Shown piece after piece: positions 26,867-35,980 of a stretch of DNA of 45,475 nucleotides. Numbering within the stretch: position 1 is the first letter of the stretch; each line of letters begins with the position of its first letter. The position numbers were made by a program, and so were the translations under genes. Location: assembly GCA_017454015.1 (NCBI GenBank), contig JAFTDW010000017.1:1-45475 (forward strand), read 5' to 3'. Source of the stretch: Bacteroidales bacterium (GTDB lineage Bacteria > Bacteroidota > Bacteroidia > Bacteroidales > P3). The notes under the pieces were generated by a model that did not search any database, had not been told where the DNA came from, and saw only the letters and a list, made by a program, of their open reading frames with translations.

Positions 26867-28060
26867 ATGAAGAAAGCCATCGTCACCATCATCATCACCG
26901 TGGTAACATCTGTTGGCGCTGTATGGGCACAGGATCCCTATACAGGCCAGAGGCTCAGCGAAACTACCAACTACATATCCACCGGCATACCCATCCTGCT
27001 CATAGCCCCCGATGCCATTGGCGGCGCCATGGGCGACGCCGGCGTGGCCTCGACACCCGACGCCTACTCCACCCACTGGAACAACGCCAAGCTCGCCTTC
27101 CTCGACGACCGCATGGGCTTCAGCACCACCTACACCCCCTGGCTCCGCAACCTCGGCACCTACGACATGAACCTGCTCTACCTCTCCGGCTACTACCGCA
27201 CCGCCAAGCGCGGCACCGTGGCGGCAAGCCTCACCTACTTCTCCCTCGGCGAGATAAGCAACACCGACAACGAGGGCAAGGAGCTGGGCATTTTCCAGCC
27301 CAACGAGTTCGCCTTCGACCTCACATACGCCATGAAGCTCAACGACAACCTCTCCATAGGTGCCACGGGGCGCTTCATCATGAGCGACCTCACCAACGGC
27401 ATGTATGTCGACGGCCAGTCCACCAAAGCCGCCACAGCAGGAGCTGGCGACGTAGGCCTCTACTACCACAACGAGATCGACAACCACCAGAGCTACGCCC
27501 TCGGCCTGCATATCTCCAACCTCGGTTCCAAACTCAACTACTCCGACGACGACACTCAGCGCGAGTTCCTGCCCGCCAACCTCCGCATCGGCGGCCGCTA
27601 CACCTACGAACCCGACGAGTACAACAAGATATCGCTGCTGCTCGACATCAACAAGCTGCTGGTGCCCACTCCGCCAAAGACCAAGGACGACAGCACCTAC
27701 AGCGACTTCTACCGCGACATGACAGCCTACCGCAACACGGGCACCATGCTCGGTGTCATGCAGTCGTTCTACGACGCACCGGGCGGCATGGCCGAGGAGC
27801 TTCACGAGCTGCAGCTCTCTCTCGGTGCCGAATACTGGTACGCCAACACCTTCGCGGCACGCGCCGGCTACTTCTTCGAGCACGCCACCAAAGGCGGCCG
27901 CCAGTACCTCACCTTCGGCGGCGGCATACGCTACAACATCTTCACCTTCGACCTCGCCTACCTCGTACCCACCACAAGGTTCAGCCAGAACCCCCTCACC
28001 AACACCGTGCGCATCTCGCTCACTATGAACTTTGGGGGCAACAAAAACCGCAAGTCATGA
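26867..28060 (+). CDS. porV: T9SS outer-membrane protein PorV (LptO)
   Basis: A 397-residue outer-membrane beta-barrel of the FadL-like PorV family. In the type IX system PorV binds cargo C-terminal domains leaving the translocon and shuttles them to the PorU sortase complex. It has a signal peptide ([21 protein letters not shown]) followed by the typical N-terminus ([42 protein letters not shown]). The body is rich in Tyr/Gly strands and ends in [13 protein letters not shown]. The start ATG 26867 was chosen because it begins the signal peptide. The stop overlaps the ispF start (ATGA). In Porphyromonas gingivalis the order is porU-porV-ispF; here porU is absent and mutA is divergent. Confidence 0.95.
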   Translation: MKKAIVTIIITVVTSVGAVWAQDPYTGQRLSETTNYISTGIPILLIAPDAIGGAMGDAGVASTPDAYSTHWNNAKLAFLDDRMGFSTTYTPWLRNLGTYDMNLLYLSGYYRTAKRGTVAASLTYFSLGEISNTDNEGKELGIFQPNEFAFDLTYAMKLNDNLSIGATGRFIMSDLTNGMYVDGQSTKAATAGAGDVGLYYHNEIDNHQSYALGLHISNLGSKLNYSDDDTQREFLPANLRIGGRYTYEPDEYNKISLLLDINKLLVPTPPKTKDDSTYSDFYRDMTAYRNTGTMLGVMQSFYDAPGGMAEELHELQLSLGAEYWYANTFAARAGYFFEHATKGGRQYLTFGGGIRYNIFTFDLAYLVPTTRFSQNPLTNTVRISLTMNFGGNKNRKS

Positions 28061-28533
28061 CACTACGCACCGGCATAGGCTATGACGTCCACCGCCTTGG
28101 CGCGGGGCGCAGGCTTGTGCTTGGCGGCGTGGAGGTACCCCACGAGACAGGGCTCATAGGCCACTCCGACGCCGACGTGCTGCTCCACGCCATCTGCGAC
28201 GCACTCCTCGGCGCCGCCGCTCTCGGCGACATAGGGCAGCTCTTCCCCGACAACGACCCGCAATACAAAGACATCGACAGCACCATACTCCTGCGCCGCG
28301 TGGCACAAAGGCTACTCGACAACGGGTGGAAGATTGGCAACATCGACAGCGTGGTGATAGCCCAACGCCCCAAGTTAGCTCCCTATATACCACTGATGCG
28401 CAACACCATAGCCAGCGTGCTTGGCACCGGCGAGGAGTGCATCTCCGTGAAAGCCACCACCACCGAACACCTCGGCTTCGAAGGTCGCGAAGAAGGCATT
28501 GCGGCCCTGGCCACCGTTACCATAACCCAGTGA
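28057..28533 (+). CDS. ispF: 2-C-methyl-D-erythritol 2,4-cyclodiphosphate synthase
   Basis: IspF makes the cyclodiphosphate of the MEP isoprenoid pathway. The 158-residue sequence is complete. Metal ligands Asp10 and His12 lie in GIGYDVHRL. The [19 protein letters not shown] motif and the C-terminal [20 protein letters not shown] signature are intact. ATG 28057 overlaps the porV stop by 4 bases and its own stop overlaps the GTG of clpS by 4 bases, so three unrelated functions are translationally chained. Confidence 0.97.
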   Translation: MTLRTGIGYDVHRLGAGRRLVLGGVEVPHETGLIGHSDADVLLHAICDALLGAAALGDIGQLFPDNDPQYKDIDSTILLRRVAQRLLDNGWKIGNIDSVVIAQRPKLAPYIPLMRNTIASVLGTGEECISVKATTTEHLGFEGREEGIAALATVTITQ

Positions 28534-28808
28534 GCAACAAAGAGCAGACATACACGCAAGACGACGTGGCAGCCATGGAGGACACCGGCTGCAGCCTCGT
28601 GCTGTACAACGACGACGTCCACACCTTCGACTACGTCATCAAAGCCCTCGTCGACATATGCCGACACACCTACGAGCAGGCCGAGCAGTGCACCATCCTC
28701 GTGCACTACAAAGGCAAGTGTACCGTGAAAACCGGCGGCTACGAGGAGCTTCTGCCCATGCACACCGCACTCCTGATGAAACAGCTAACCTCCGAAATAG
28801 TACAATAA
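28530..28808 (+). CDS. clpS: ATP-dependent Clp protease adaptor ClpS
   Basis: ClpS delivers N-degron substrates to the ClpAP or ClpCP protease. The 92-residue product starts at GTG 28530 (GTGA overlap with the ispF stop). It shows the family core: [19 protein letters not shown], with the substrate-pocket Asn-Asp-Asp and the following Thr/Phe/Val residues, the [19 protein letters not shown] strand-helix and the [10 protein letters not shown] end. No ATG gives a sensible length in this frame, which supports the GTG. Confidence 0.94.
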   Translation: MSNKEQTYTQDDVAAMEDTGCSLVLYNDDVHTFDYVIKALVDICRHTYEQAEQCTILVHYKGKCTVKTGGYEELLPMHTALLMKQLTSEIVQ

Positions 28809-28820
28809 CCACACAACACC

Positions 28821-29288
28821 ATGTCCTGGGCTCTGATAATAATAACGCTGGCCATTGGCCTCATCCTTGTAGTCCTCGAGATAGTGGCGCTCCCCGGCGG
28901 CATTGCCGGCATCTGCGGCGCCATACTCTCCGCCATCGCCGTGTGGCAGACCTACATGTCCCACGGCACCACGGCAGGCCACATAGTGCTGCTTGCCTCC
29001 ATAATCATAGGCATCGCGCTGCTCGTGTTCTTCATGAAGACCCGCACGTGGCGCCACTTCCAGCTCAACGAGGAGATGACCTCCAAAACCAACACCGTCG
29101 ACCCCGACAGCATACATGTGGGCGACACGGGTACCACCCTCACGAGGGTCGCTCCCTCGGGCAACGCCCAGTTTGGCGACCAGATAGTGGAGGTGCACAC
29201 CGTGAGCGAGTTCCTCGACCCCAACGTGGCTGTCCAGATAATAGACATCGACGGCTACAAGATTACCGTAAAGGCCGCCAATGAATGA
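28821..29288 (+). CDS. NfeD-like membrane protein
   Basis: A 155-residue short NfeD homologue. Two or three N-terminal TM helices (IIITLAIGLILVVLEIVAL, GGIAGICGAILSAIAVW, HIVLLASIIIGIALLVFFM) precede a soluble C-terminal OB-fold domain (about residues 95-155, VGDTGTTLTRVAPSGNAQF, VQIIDIDGYKITVK). Such proteins work with flotillin partners in membrane-domain organisation. The floA homologue follows 37 bases later, the conserved pairing. No ClpP-like protease domain is present. Confidence 0.93.
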   Translation: MSWALIIITLAIGLILVVLEIVALPGGIAGICGAILSAIAVWQTYMSHGTTAGHIVLLASIIIGIALLVFFMKTRTWRHFQLNEEMTSKTNTVDPDSIHVGDTGTTLTRVAPSGNAQFGDQIVEVHTVSEFLDPNVAVQIIDIDGYKITVKAANE

Positions 29289-29325
29289 CAGAATCAAATA
29301 AACAAATCAAAAAAACAAAAACGCC

Positions 29326-30297
29326 ATGGAAGTATTTATCATTGTTGCAATCTGCTTTGTAGCCCTTGTGCTATTCCTCTACCTCGTGCCCATCGGCATC
29401 TGGTTCCAGGCCCTCATCTCGGGAGCCCACACTTCGCTGATACAGCTGGTATTCATGCGTTTCCGCAAAGTACCCCCTGCCATCATCGTCAACAACATGA
29501 TTGCCGCCACCAAGGCCGGCCTCAAGCTCACCCAGAATGAGCTCGAAGCCCACTACCTCGCCGGTGGACACGTCAACCATGTGGTCAACGCCCTCATCAG
29601 CGCCGACAAGGCCAACATGAACCTCGACTTCAAGACCGCCACCGCCATCGACCTCGCGGGTCGCGACGTGCTCAAGGCCGTGCAGACCTCGGTGAACCCC
29701 AAGGTTATCGACACCCCGCCGGTGGCAGCCGTAGCCAAAGACGGCATCCAGCTCATCGCCAAGGCACGTGTCACGGTGCGCACCAACATCAAGCAACTCG
29801 TGGGTGGCGCCGGCGAAGAGACCATCCTCGCCCGTGTCGGCGAAGGCATAGTGACCTCCATAGGCTCGGCAGTGAGCCACAAGCAGGTGCTCGAGAACCC
29901 CGACAGCATCTCCAAGCTCGTGCTCACCAAGGGTCTCGACAGCGGCACCGCCTTCGAGATACTCTCTATCGACATTGCCGACATCGACGTGGGCAAGAAC
30001 ATCGGCGCACAGCTGCAGATGGACCAGGCCAATGCCGACAAGAACATAGCCCAGGCCAAGGCCGAGGAGCGTCGCGCCATGGCTGTTGCCAACGAGCAGG
30101 AGATGAAAGCCAAGGCCCAGGAGGCCCGCGCCAAGGTCATCGAGGCCGAGGCCGAGGTGCCGCGTGCCATGGCCGAAGCGTTCCGCAGCGGCAACATGGG
30201 CATCATGGACTACTATCGCATGAAAAACATACAGGCTGACACCGACATGCGCGAGAGCATCTCCAAGCCTGCACAAGCCACCAAGCCGCTGAAATAG
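29326..30297 (+). CDS. floA: flotillin-like protein FloA
   Basis: Membrane-scaffold protein of the SPFH group that organises functional membrane microdomains. The 323-residue sequence has an N-terminal membrane anchor ([20 protein letters not shown]), the FloA-specific segment ([20 protein letters not shown]), the SPFH core, and a long C-terminal Ala/Glu/Lys coiled-coil region with repeated EA motifs ([20 protein letters not shown]). This is the expected length for FloA. It is last in the porV-ispF-clpS-nfeD-floA run and is followed by a strong terminator. Confidence 0.96.
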   Translation: MEVFIIVAICFVALVLFLYLVPIGIWFQALISGAHTSLIQLVFMRFRKVPPAIIVNNMIAATKAGLKLTQNELEAHYLAGGHVNHVVNALISADKANMNLDFKTATAIDLAGRDVLKAVQTSVNPKVIDTPPVAAVAKDGIQLIAKARVTVRTNIKQLVGGAGEETILARVGEGIVTSIGSAVSHKQVLENPDSISKLVLTKGLDSGTAFEILSIDIADIDVGKNIGAQLQMDQANADKNIAQAKAEERRAMAVANEQEMKAKAQEARAKVIEAEAEVPRAMAEAFRSGNMGIMDYYRMKNIQADTDMRESISKPAQATKPLK

Positions 30298-30333
30298 CGG
30301 CGGGGGGAGTGTCCCACACATACATAAAACAGC

Positions 30334-30370
30334 AGTGGCGCAGCCTGACGGCTGCGCCACTCTTTGTTTC
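30334..30370 (+). terminator. intrinsic terminator between floA and ruvB
   Basis: AGTGGCGCAGC (30334-30344) and GCTGCGCCACT (30351-30361) form a perfect 11-bp stem with a 6-base loop, followed by CTTTGTTTC. It lies in the convergent gap and ends the porV-floA transcript; it may also stop ruvB transcription from the other side. Confidence 0.88.
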
Positions 30371-30392
30371 TCTATTCAAGGCCGCTACACTC

Positions 30393-31415
30393 TCAGAACA
30401 GCTCGGACTGGCGCCCCCCCTGCAGGCGGCCAAGGTGCTGGTAGGTCTGCGGCGTCACCTCGCGGCCTCGCGGCGTGCGCATCAGGAAACCCTCCTGTAT
30501 CAGGAACGGCTCGTAGACCTCCTCTATAGTGCCCGAGTCCTCGCCCACGGCGGTGGCTATGGTGTTGAGTCCCACGGGGCCACCCTTGAACTTGTCGACT
30601 ATAGTGGTGAGTATCCTCAAATCCATCTCGTCGAGGCCGTTGCGGTCCACGTTGAGGGCTTGCAGGGCGTAGCGTGCTATGTCGAGCGTCACGGTGCCGT
30701 CGCCCTTCACCTGGGCAAAGTCGCGCACCCTTCGCAGCAGCAGGTTGGCAATACGCGGGGTGCCCCTGCTGCGACGGGCTATCTCCATGGCCGACTCGCT
30801 GGTGATCTTCACGCCCAACAGCGTTGCCGAGCGGTTCACTATCTTGGTGAGCGTCTCTGCGTCGTAGTATTGCAGGCGGGCGGTGATGCCAAAGCGGGCG
30901 CGGAGCGGAGCCGTGAGCATGCCGCTGCGCGTGGTGGCGCCTATGAGGGTGAAGGGCTTGAGCGAGAGCTGCACGCTGCGCGCCGCAGGCCCCGACTCTA
31001 TCATGATGTCTATCTTGTAGTCCTCCATGGCGCTGTAGAGGTACTCCTCAACCACCGGCGAGAGGCGGTGTATCTCGTCGATAAACAGCACGTCGTTGGC
31101 CTCGAGGTTGGTGAGCAGCCCTGCAAGGTCGCCCGGCTTGTCGAGCACAGGCCCTGAGGTCATCTTGATATTCACTCCCAGCTCGTTGGCTATGATGTAG
31201 CTGAGGGTGGTCTTGCCCAGTCCCGGAGGGCCGTGCAGCAACACATGGTCCAGTGGTTCGCCACGCTCCTTGGCGGCACTCACAAAAATGCGCAGGTTGT
31301 CGAGCACCTGCTGCTGCCCCGCAAAGCTGTCGAACCCCTGCGGCCTCAGCGCGCGCTCCACCTCCCTCTCGCGAGCCGTCTGGCTCTGTCCCGTAGCGTC
31401 AAGATTACTGTTCAT
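30393..31415 (-). CDS. ruvB: Holliday junction branch migration helicase RuvB
   Basis: RuvB is the hexameric AAA+ motor of RuvAB branch migration. The 340-residue product has Walker [11 protein letters not shown] (residues 61-70), Walker [11 protein letters not shown] (109-118), the DNA-contacting [10 protein letters not shown]-type hairpin region (here [19 protein letters not shown]), the arginine-finger region [18 protein letters not shown] and the C-terminal winged helix ([18 protein letters not shown]). The first ATG, at 31415 ([10 protein letters not shown]), is chosen; upstream only a TTG is available. It is a single-gene unit, with the divergent lipoprotein on its upstream side. Confidence 0.97.
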   Translation of the reverse strand: MNSNLDATGQSQTAREREVERALRPQGFDSFAGQQQVLDNLRIFVSAAKERGEPLDHVLLHGPPGLGKTTLSYIIANELGVNIKMTSGPVLDKPGDLAGLLTNLEANDVLFIDEIHRLSPVVEEYLYSAMEDYKIDIMIESGPAARSVQLSLKPFTLIGATTRSGMLTAPLRARFGITARLQYYDAETLTKIVNRSATLLGVKITSESAMEIARRSRGTPRIANLLLRRVRDFAQVKGDGTVTLDIARYALQALNVDRNGLDEMDLRILTTIVDKFKGGPVGLNTIATAVGEDSGTIEEVYEPFLIQEGFLMRTPRGREVTPQTYQHLGRLQGGRQSELF

Positions 31416-31450
31416 CTCACGCAAAATAACGAGCCCTATGCAATAAATAT

Positions 31451-31483
31451 TTTGTACGTATGCAAAAAAAAACTTATCTTTGC
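31451..31483 (+). promoter_or_regulatory. promoter of the plus-strand InlB-like lipoprotein gene
   Basis: TATCTTTGC (31475-31483) with TTTG at 31451-31454, 20 bases apart, is a standard Bacteroidota promoter. The leader to ATG 31605 is about 115 bases, AT-rich; no riboswitch is recognised. Confidence 0.75.
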
Positions 31484-31604
31484 AAATTAAATATCAGGTC
31501 GCAACATATAGCACATATTGCGGTATTGTATTGTATTCATGATAGATATAATACCTCAAGAGTTATAGGCGGCCACATGTTGATTGTATAATTTAAACAA
31601 AACA

Positions 31605-32396
31605 ATGATGAGAAGACTGCTTTGTGCAATGTTATTTGTTGCCACTACCTGTATTACATTTCTCTCTTGTTCTGATATTAAGGAGTGCTACATTGTGGTA
31701 TCGAGCAACAATCCCGCATGGGGCGTGGCCACAGGAGGCGGCAATTACCATATAGGCGACACTGTGGAGCTCCGTGCCGTGCCTATCGACGACCGCTACA
31801 AGTTTGTGGAGTGGAACGACGGGAGCACCGACAAGATTCACTACGTCAAAGCCACCGAAGACGCCACCTACATAGCCTACTTCGACCTGCGCAAGGACTC
31901 CATCAGGAGAGTGAGAGTGAGCTTCGACGGCAACACATGGGACGCCGCCGTGCAAGACCTGCAATACTCCAACACCACCTCCACCCCGAGCTGGCGTTGC
32001 ATAGCCTGCCAAAACCCGCGCCAGAGCAACGGCTCGTTCACCTACCCCATGGTCACCGCCATCTTCTACGACACCACAACAGGCACCCACAACTACCAGT
32101 TCGACACCCGCTCCGGCGGATACTTGGGCGGCCTCATGCGGCTGGAGTACACCAGGGATCACTACTTCTCGTATGGCGGCACCTACCGTGGCGACTTCTG
32201 GGCCTACAACTGCTCCCTCAAAATCAACAAAATCAAGACCATCGACGACAAGCGGTTCCTCTGGGCCACCATAGAAGCCTCCATGGCCGACGTCTACTCA
32301 TGGATGTACATACCCAACACACCGCTCGACACCAACCACAGGCTGCGCATCACCATAGACAGCATAGAGCTCGAAAAAGCCACACGCGGCTTGTAG
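31605..32396 (+). CDS. lipoprotein with InlB-like repeat domain (paralogue)
   Basis: A 263-residue lipoprotein. The start is ATG 31605 (MMRRLLCAMLFVATTCITFL), with a lipobox FLSC. Residues about 24-90 form an InlB/Flg_new-type domain (GVATGGGNYHIGDTVELRA, YKFVEWNDG, ATEDATYIAYF) closely matching the lipoprotein at 19888-20733. The C-terminal domain (about 95-263) is beta-rich and also recalls that paralogue in layout (a strand set ending in RLRITIDSIELEKATRG), suggesting whole-length homology. It lacks the Gly/Asn linker. It is a single-gene unit with a promoter at 31451-31483 and a terminator at 32434-32471. Confidence 0.85.
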   Translation: MMRRLLCAMLFVATTCITFLSCSDIKECYIVVSSNNPAWGVATGGGNYHIGDTVELRAVPIDDRYKFVEWNDGSTDKIHYVKATEDATYIAYFDLRKDSIRRVRVSFDGNTWDAAVQDLQYSNTTSTPSWRCIACQNPRQSNGSFTYPMVTAIFYDTTTGTHNYQFDTRSGGYLGGLMRLEYTRDHYFSYGGTYRGDFWAYNCSLKINKIKTIDDKRFLWATIEASMADVYSWMYIPNTPLDTNHRLRITIDSIELEKATRGL

Positions 32397-32433
32397 AGTC
32401 CGCTGCCTTGCAAAGGCACGACAAATCACAGAG

Positions 32434-32471
32434 GGGGTGTGGCCGCCAAGCCACACCCCTTGCTGTTTTAC
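32434..32471 (+). terminator. intrinsic terminator after the plus-strand lipoprotein gene
   Basis: GGGGTGTGGC (32434-32443) and GCCACACCCC (32450-32459) form a 10-bp stem with a 6-base loop, followed by TTGCTGTTTTA. It lies about 37 bases after the stop. Confidence 0.78.
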
Positions 32472-32509
32472 CCTCTGCCGCGTGCGGCCGTTGGCACACG
32501 CGGCAGAGG
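32472..32509 (-). terminator. GC-rich hairpin after the T9SS plug gene
   Basis: CCTCTGCCGCGTG (32472-32484) and CACGCGGCAGAGG (32497-32509) form a perfect 13-bp stem directly beyond the plug-gene stop on the minus strand. No U-run follows, so termination may depend on the adjoining hairpin or on Rho; a 3'-stabilising role is also possible. Confidence 0.55.
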
Positions 32510-32512
32510 CAC

Positions 32513-33784
32513 CTACTTGCCTGTTATCACCACGGCGAGGAGGCGGTCGTAGCGGTCGGAGGGCTGCCGCTGGTACACCATAACCGTGTATCGGTTGGGG
32601 TTGGCGGCGTGGTCGCCCTCAAGGGTGGCGGTGAGCGCCTCCCCTGAGCCTGTGGGCAGGAACAGCAACTGGTAGGAGTAGTAGCCCTGCTTGAGGAGCA
32701 TGCGCTTGGTGTAGGCCTTGTATTGCGGCTTCCACTCCATGCGGCTCTGCTCCCCGAGGCTCCAGTCCGTCAAAGCCCCCACTACATGCACCGTGCCGTC
32801 GATAAACGGACGCTCCAAGGGCAGGCTGAAGTTCACCCACACATAGTCGGCCTCCACCTGCGGGTCGTGGCGGTCCCACACGTTGGTCTTCATACCCCCG
32901 TTGAGGCTCTGTATCGGGGCGTAGTTGCTGCGTGCACGGCTCTCGTCGGGCTTGAGAAAAGCAAAAAGCTCGCCGCCATACTGCTCTATGCGCTGCACGT
33001 TGTACATGGTGGTGCGCATGTTGCTTATGTCGAAATAGCGGAAGCAGTTGCCGCCGGCAAAGACATTGGCATCGGCATAGCGGTACAGCAGCCTGTTGCC
33101 GCTGAAACCGTTGAAAGGCAGCTCGCGCAGCAAGTCCACGCGGCCGTTCTGCATAGCCATCACATGCAGGTACTGGTGGCCCGTGGCCACGGACTTGAAA
33201 GCCAGCGCCACGGAGAGCTCCTGGTAGCGCATGATGTCGGCGGCATTGGTGGGACGCGCCACGGCTGCCTCCACCTCCACTACATCCTCGCTGACCATGA
33301 AACGCCGCAGCATCACCACGCTGTCGGGGTACTCCTGCGGGTACACCGCCAGCACATAATTGCCCGAGGCCGTGAAGGTGGTATACTGCGCCGGTATCAG
33401 CTGGTGGTAGTGGTTATAGTCCTGCAGCGTGGTGAACGACGAACGGTAGTTGTCTATGCTCCCGTCCTCAAAGCCGCTGATATAGTCGAAAGGCTCCAAC
33501 GAGTCGGCCTCCCAGTTGCGGTTGCAGTGCACTATGCGGTAGCGAAACGTGGCGGGCTGCGCCGACAGCAGGTCAAACTGCAGCATCAGCCTGTCGGATG
33601 TTCCCATGTGTATCACTGGCTGCTCCAGCTCCACCCCGTTGCGGTAGAGGGTCACCGTCTTGATGTCGGCATTAAGCACGGTGTCCCTCATTATCTGTGA
33701 GCGCAGCGCCGGCACCGGCAGCAAAAAAAGCGCAACAAACATAGCACACAACAAGTTGCGCATATATGTGGCATCATGTTTCAT
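32513..33784 (-). CDS. type IX secretion system plug protein (DUF5103 family)
   Basis: A 423-residue exported protein of the DUF5103 family. Related proteins plug one side of the SprA translocon channel of T9SS when it is not engaged with PorV (known from structural work on Flavobacterium). It has a signal peptide (MRNLLCAMFVALFLLPVPAL). The N-terminal beta domain carries the family hallmarks IKTVTLYRNG, RLMLQFDLL, RYRIVHCNRNWE and DYISGFEDGSI. The central PTNAADIMRYQELSVALAF and C-terminal EADYVWVNFSLP and GYYSYQLLFLP are also typical. I start at ATG 33784; ATG 33763 is equally possible. It is divergent from the universal stress gene. Confidence 0.9.
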   Translation of the reverse strand: MKHDATYMRNLLCAMFVALFLLPVPALRSQIMRDTVLNADIKTVTLYRNGVELEQPVIHMGTSDRLMLQFDLLSAQPATFRYRIVHCNRNWEADSLEPFDYISGFEDGSIDNYRSSFTTLQDYNHYHQLIPAQYTTFTASGNYVLAVYPQEYPDSVVMLRRFMVSEDVVEVEAAVARPTNAADIMRYQELSVALAFKSVATGHQYLHVMAMQNGRVDLLRELPFNGFSGNRLLYRYADANVFAGGNCFRYFDISNMRTTMYNVQRIEQYGGELFAFLKPDESRARSNYAPIQSLNGGMKTNVWDRHDPQVEADYVWVNFSLPLERPFIDGTVHVVGALTDWSLGEQSRMEWKPQYKAYTKRMLLKQGYYSYQLLFLPTGSGEALTATLEGDHAANPNRYTVMVYQRQPSDRYDRLLAVVITGK

Positions 33785-33847
33785 AATGCAAAAATAAGAA
33801 AAAAAAATAGGCATTGCAATAATAAGGAACATAATATTGCGTTTTAG

Positions 33848-33855
33848 TATTTTTG
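33848..33855 (+). promoter_or_regulatory. -7 element of the universal stress protein gene
   Basis: TATTTTTG at 33848-33855 matches TAnnTTTG, 36 bases before ATG 33892. The -33 element is not clear. Confidence 0.5.
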
Positions 33856-33891
33856 TAAAGCGAAATAGAACTTACCAATATAAAACATTAG

Positions 33892-34725
33892 ATGAAACCT
33901 ATAGTAGTAGGAACCGACTTTTCGAAATGCTCATACGTGGCATTGGAACTGGCCGTAGACGTGGCCAACAAACTCAAGACAGGCATACGCCTGATATGGG
34001 TTAAGAAAGAGAAGCTGCTTGTAAGCAGCGAGCATATGGAGATAGCTAGCAACCTCGCCAGCGAGAAGCTGGAGCAGCTCTGCCAGCAATACAGCGCCAA
34101 GCTGCTGCACGGCGACATCACATGGGCCATCCGCGAAGGGCGCGTGTCGCCGACCCTCTCCGACGAGGCTCGCGAGCAGGACGCCTCGATGATAGTGGTG
34201 GGCACCCACGGCGCCTCCGGCTTCGAGAAACACTTCATCGGCAGCAGCGCCGCCCGCGTGATACAGGAAGCTCCCTGCCCCGTGCTCATAGTCCGCGAGA
34301 ACTTCAACTTCCACAAAGAGCTCGAGCGCATCGTGGTGCCTATCCGCGTCAACACCTATTCGCGCCAGAAAGCGGGCCCCGCCTCGGCCATGGCTCGCCT
34401 GTTCGGCTCCACGGTGCATATCCTCGGACTGCTCGACCTCGACGAGGAGACCGTCACGCTGCAGGGCTACCTGCGCCAAGTGGAGGCCAAGATGGACAGC
34501 TACAACGTGCCCCACAACACCGTGATGCGCAAGTACGAGAACTACAGCGACACCGTGCTGGAATATGCCACCGAGATCAACGCCGACCTTATAGTGATCA
34601 ACACCGAGCAGGACAGGATCCTCTCGCGCCTGTTCCTCGGCACCAACGCCCAGCAGATAGTGCACCAGTCGCAGATCCCCGTGCTCTGCATACACCCCGA
34701 CGACATTGCCAACTTCTCACGATAG
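33892..34725 (+). CDS. universal stress protein (UspA family, tandem type)
   Basis: A 277-residue cytoplasmic protein with two Usp-fold halves. The first (residues 1-143) begins MKPIVVGTDFSKCSYVALE and ends with the ATP-binding signature GTHGASGFEKHFIGSSAARV, then CPVLIV. The second (about 148-277) is degenerate: it begins LERIVVPIRVNTYSRQKAG and ends LFLGTNAQQIVHQSQIPVLC without a full Gly motif. Probably ATP-binding and stress-related; the partner is unknown. Its 3' end overlaps the TTG start proposed for the next gene by 20 bases. Confidence 0.92.
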   Translation: MKPIVVGTDFSKCSYVALELAVDVANKLKTGIRLIWVKKEKLLVSSEHMEIASNLASEKLEQLCQQYSAKLLHGDITWAIREGRVSPTLSDEAREQDASMIVVGTHGASGFEKHFIGSSAARVIQEAPCPVLIVRENFNFHKELERIVVPIRVNTYSRQKAGPASAMARLFGSTVHILGLLDLDEETVTLQGYLRQVEAKMDSYNVPHNTVMRKYENYSDTVLEYATEINADLIVINTEQDRILSRLFLGTNAQQIVHQSQIPVLCIHPDDIANFSR

Positions 34726-35980
34726 CATAGTGGTGGGCGGCGGCCCTGCGGGGCTCACCGCCGCCCTGATGGCGGCGCGGCAGGGCGCCAGCGTGCTGCT
34801 GCTGGAGCGCATGGCACAGCCGGGCCTCAAGCTCAGGCTCACCGGCAAGGGGCGCTGCAACCTCACCAACATGGCGCCGATGGCCGAGTTCCTGCAACAC
34901 ATAGGCCCCGACGCACGCTTCCTGCGCAACGCCTTTGGCCGCTTCTTCAACCGCGACCTCTGCGCTTTTGTCGAACAGCTCGGCGTGCCCCTGCAAGAGG
35001 AGCGCGGCAAGCGTGTGTTCCCAGTGAGCGGCAAGTCCACCGATGTGTTCCTTGCCCTCGTCCGCGCTCTCGAAGCTATGCCCAACGCAGAGATACGGCG
35101 CAACGCACGCGTCGGCGAGCTGCTCTTGGAGTCCGACGGGCAAGCCCCCGCGCTGCGCGGCGTGAGGCTCGCCGACGGCACCGAGCTCCTCAGCCGCTCC
35201 GTGGTGCTCTGCACCGGCGGCGTCACCTACCCCTCCACGGGCTCCACGGGCGACGGCTACCGCCTCGCAGCCCAGGCCGGCCACTCCATTGTGGAACCTG
35301 TCGCGGCTCTCTCGCCGCTCATTTGCGCCGAACCCGTGGTGCATGACATGGTCGACTTCATGCTTAAAAATGTAAGCCTGCGGCTTGACGACGAACAAGG
35401 CCGCAAACTCTTCGAGCAGTTCGGCGAGCTCTCTTTCACCGCCGACGGCATGGCGGGCCCCATAGTCCTTGCGGCAAGCCGTGCCGCGGCACGGCGGCTG
35501 CACGAGGGAGGACGCCTCACCGCCTCCATAGACCTCAAGCCGGCACTCACCGCCGAGCAGCTCGACCGACGGCTTATCGCCGACCTCAACGAGAACGGCA
35601 AACGGCTCTGGTACGACGCCCTGCGGCTGTGGCTGCCCGCCGAGCTTACCGACGAGGCCTGCCGCCGCCTCAAGGTACCCAAATACAAAAGGCTGCACCA
35701 AGTGGACGCCAGCGAACGCCGACGGCTCCTCAACCTCCTCAAAGGGTGGCATTACACCGTTACAGGCTGCCACGGGCCCGAGGAGTCGCTCGTCACCCAA
35801 GGCGGCGTCGCCACCAACGAGGTGAACCCCAAGACCATGGAGTCGCGCCTGCTACCAGGCCTTTACATAGCCGGCGAGCTGCTCAACCTCGACGCCGACA
35901 CCGGCGGCTACAACCTGCAGATAGCCTTCTCAACCGGATACGCCGCAGGCCTCGGTATTGCCAGTCAGAAAATTCGTTGA
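34706..35980 (+). CDS. NAD(P)/FAD-dependent oxidoreductase, HI0933/BaiN family
   Basis: A 424-residue flavoprotein of the HI0933-like (BaiN/YhiN) family. The N-terminal FAD dinucleotide-binding motif is VVGGGPAGLTAALMAARQGA, followed by the family signature LRLTGKGRCNLTN, with CTGGVTYPSTGSTGDGY in the middle and ESLVTQGGVATNEVNPKTMES and GLYIAGELLNLDADTGGYN at the end. No ATG lies before the FAD motif. TTG 34706 gives MPTSHDSIVVGGG, the usual spacing, and overlaps the usp gene by 20 bases; a GTG at 34730 would cut the first strand. The physiological substrate is unknown for most members. Confidence 0.92.
   Translation: MPTSHDSIVVGGGPAGLTAALMAARQGASVLLLERMAQPGLKLRLTGKGRCNLTNMAPMAEFLQHIGPDARFLRNAFGRFFNRDLCAFVEQLGVPLQEERGKRVFPVSGKSTDVFLALVRALEAMPNAEIRRNARVGELLLESDGQAPALRGVRLADGTELLSRSVVLCTGGVTYPSTGSTGDGYRLAAQAGHSIVEPVAALSPLICAEPVVHDMVDFMLKNVSLRLDDEQGRKLFEQFGELSFTADGMAGPIVLAASRAAARRLHEGGRLTASIDLKPALTAEQLDRRLIADLNENGKRLWYDALRLWLPAELTDEACRRLKVPKYKRLHQVDASERRRLLNLLKGWHYTVTGCHGPEESLVTQGGVATNEVNPKTMESRLLPGLYIAGELLNLDADTGGYNLQIAFSTGYAAGLGIASQKIR

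Noticed and set aside
31416-31424. RuvB start three codons earlier at a TTG
   Set aside because: An ATG is available at 31415 and family members need no extra residues.
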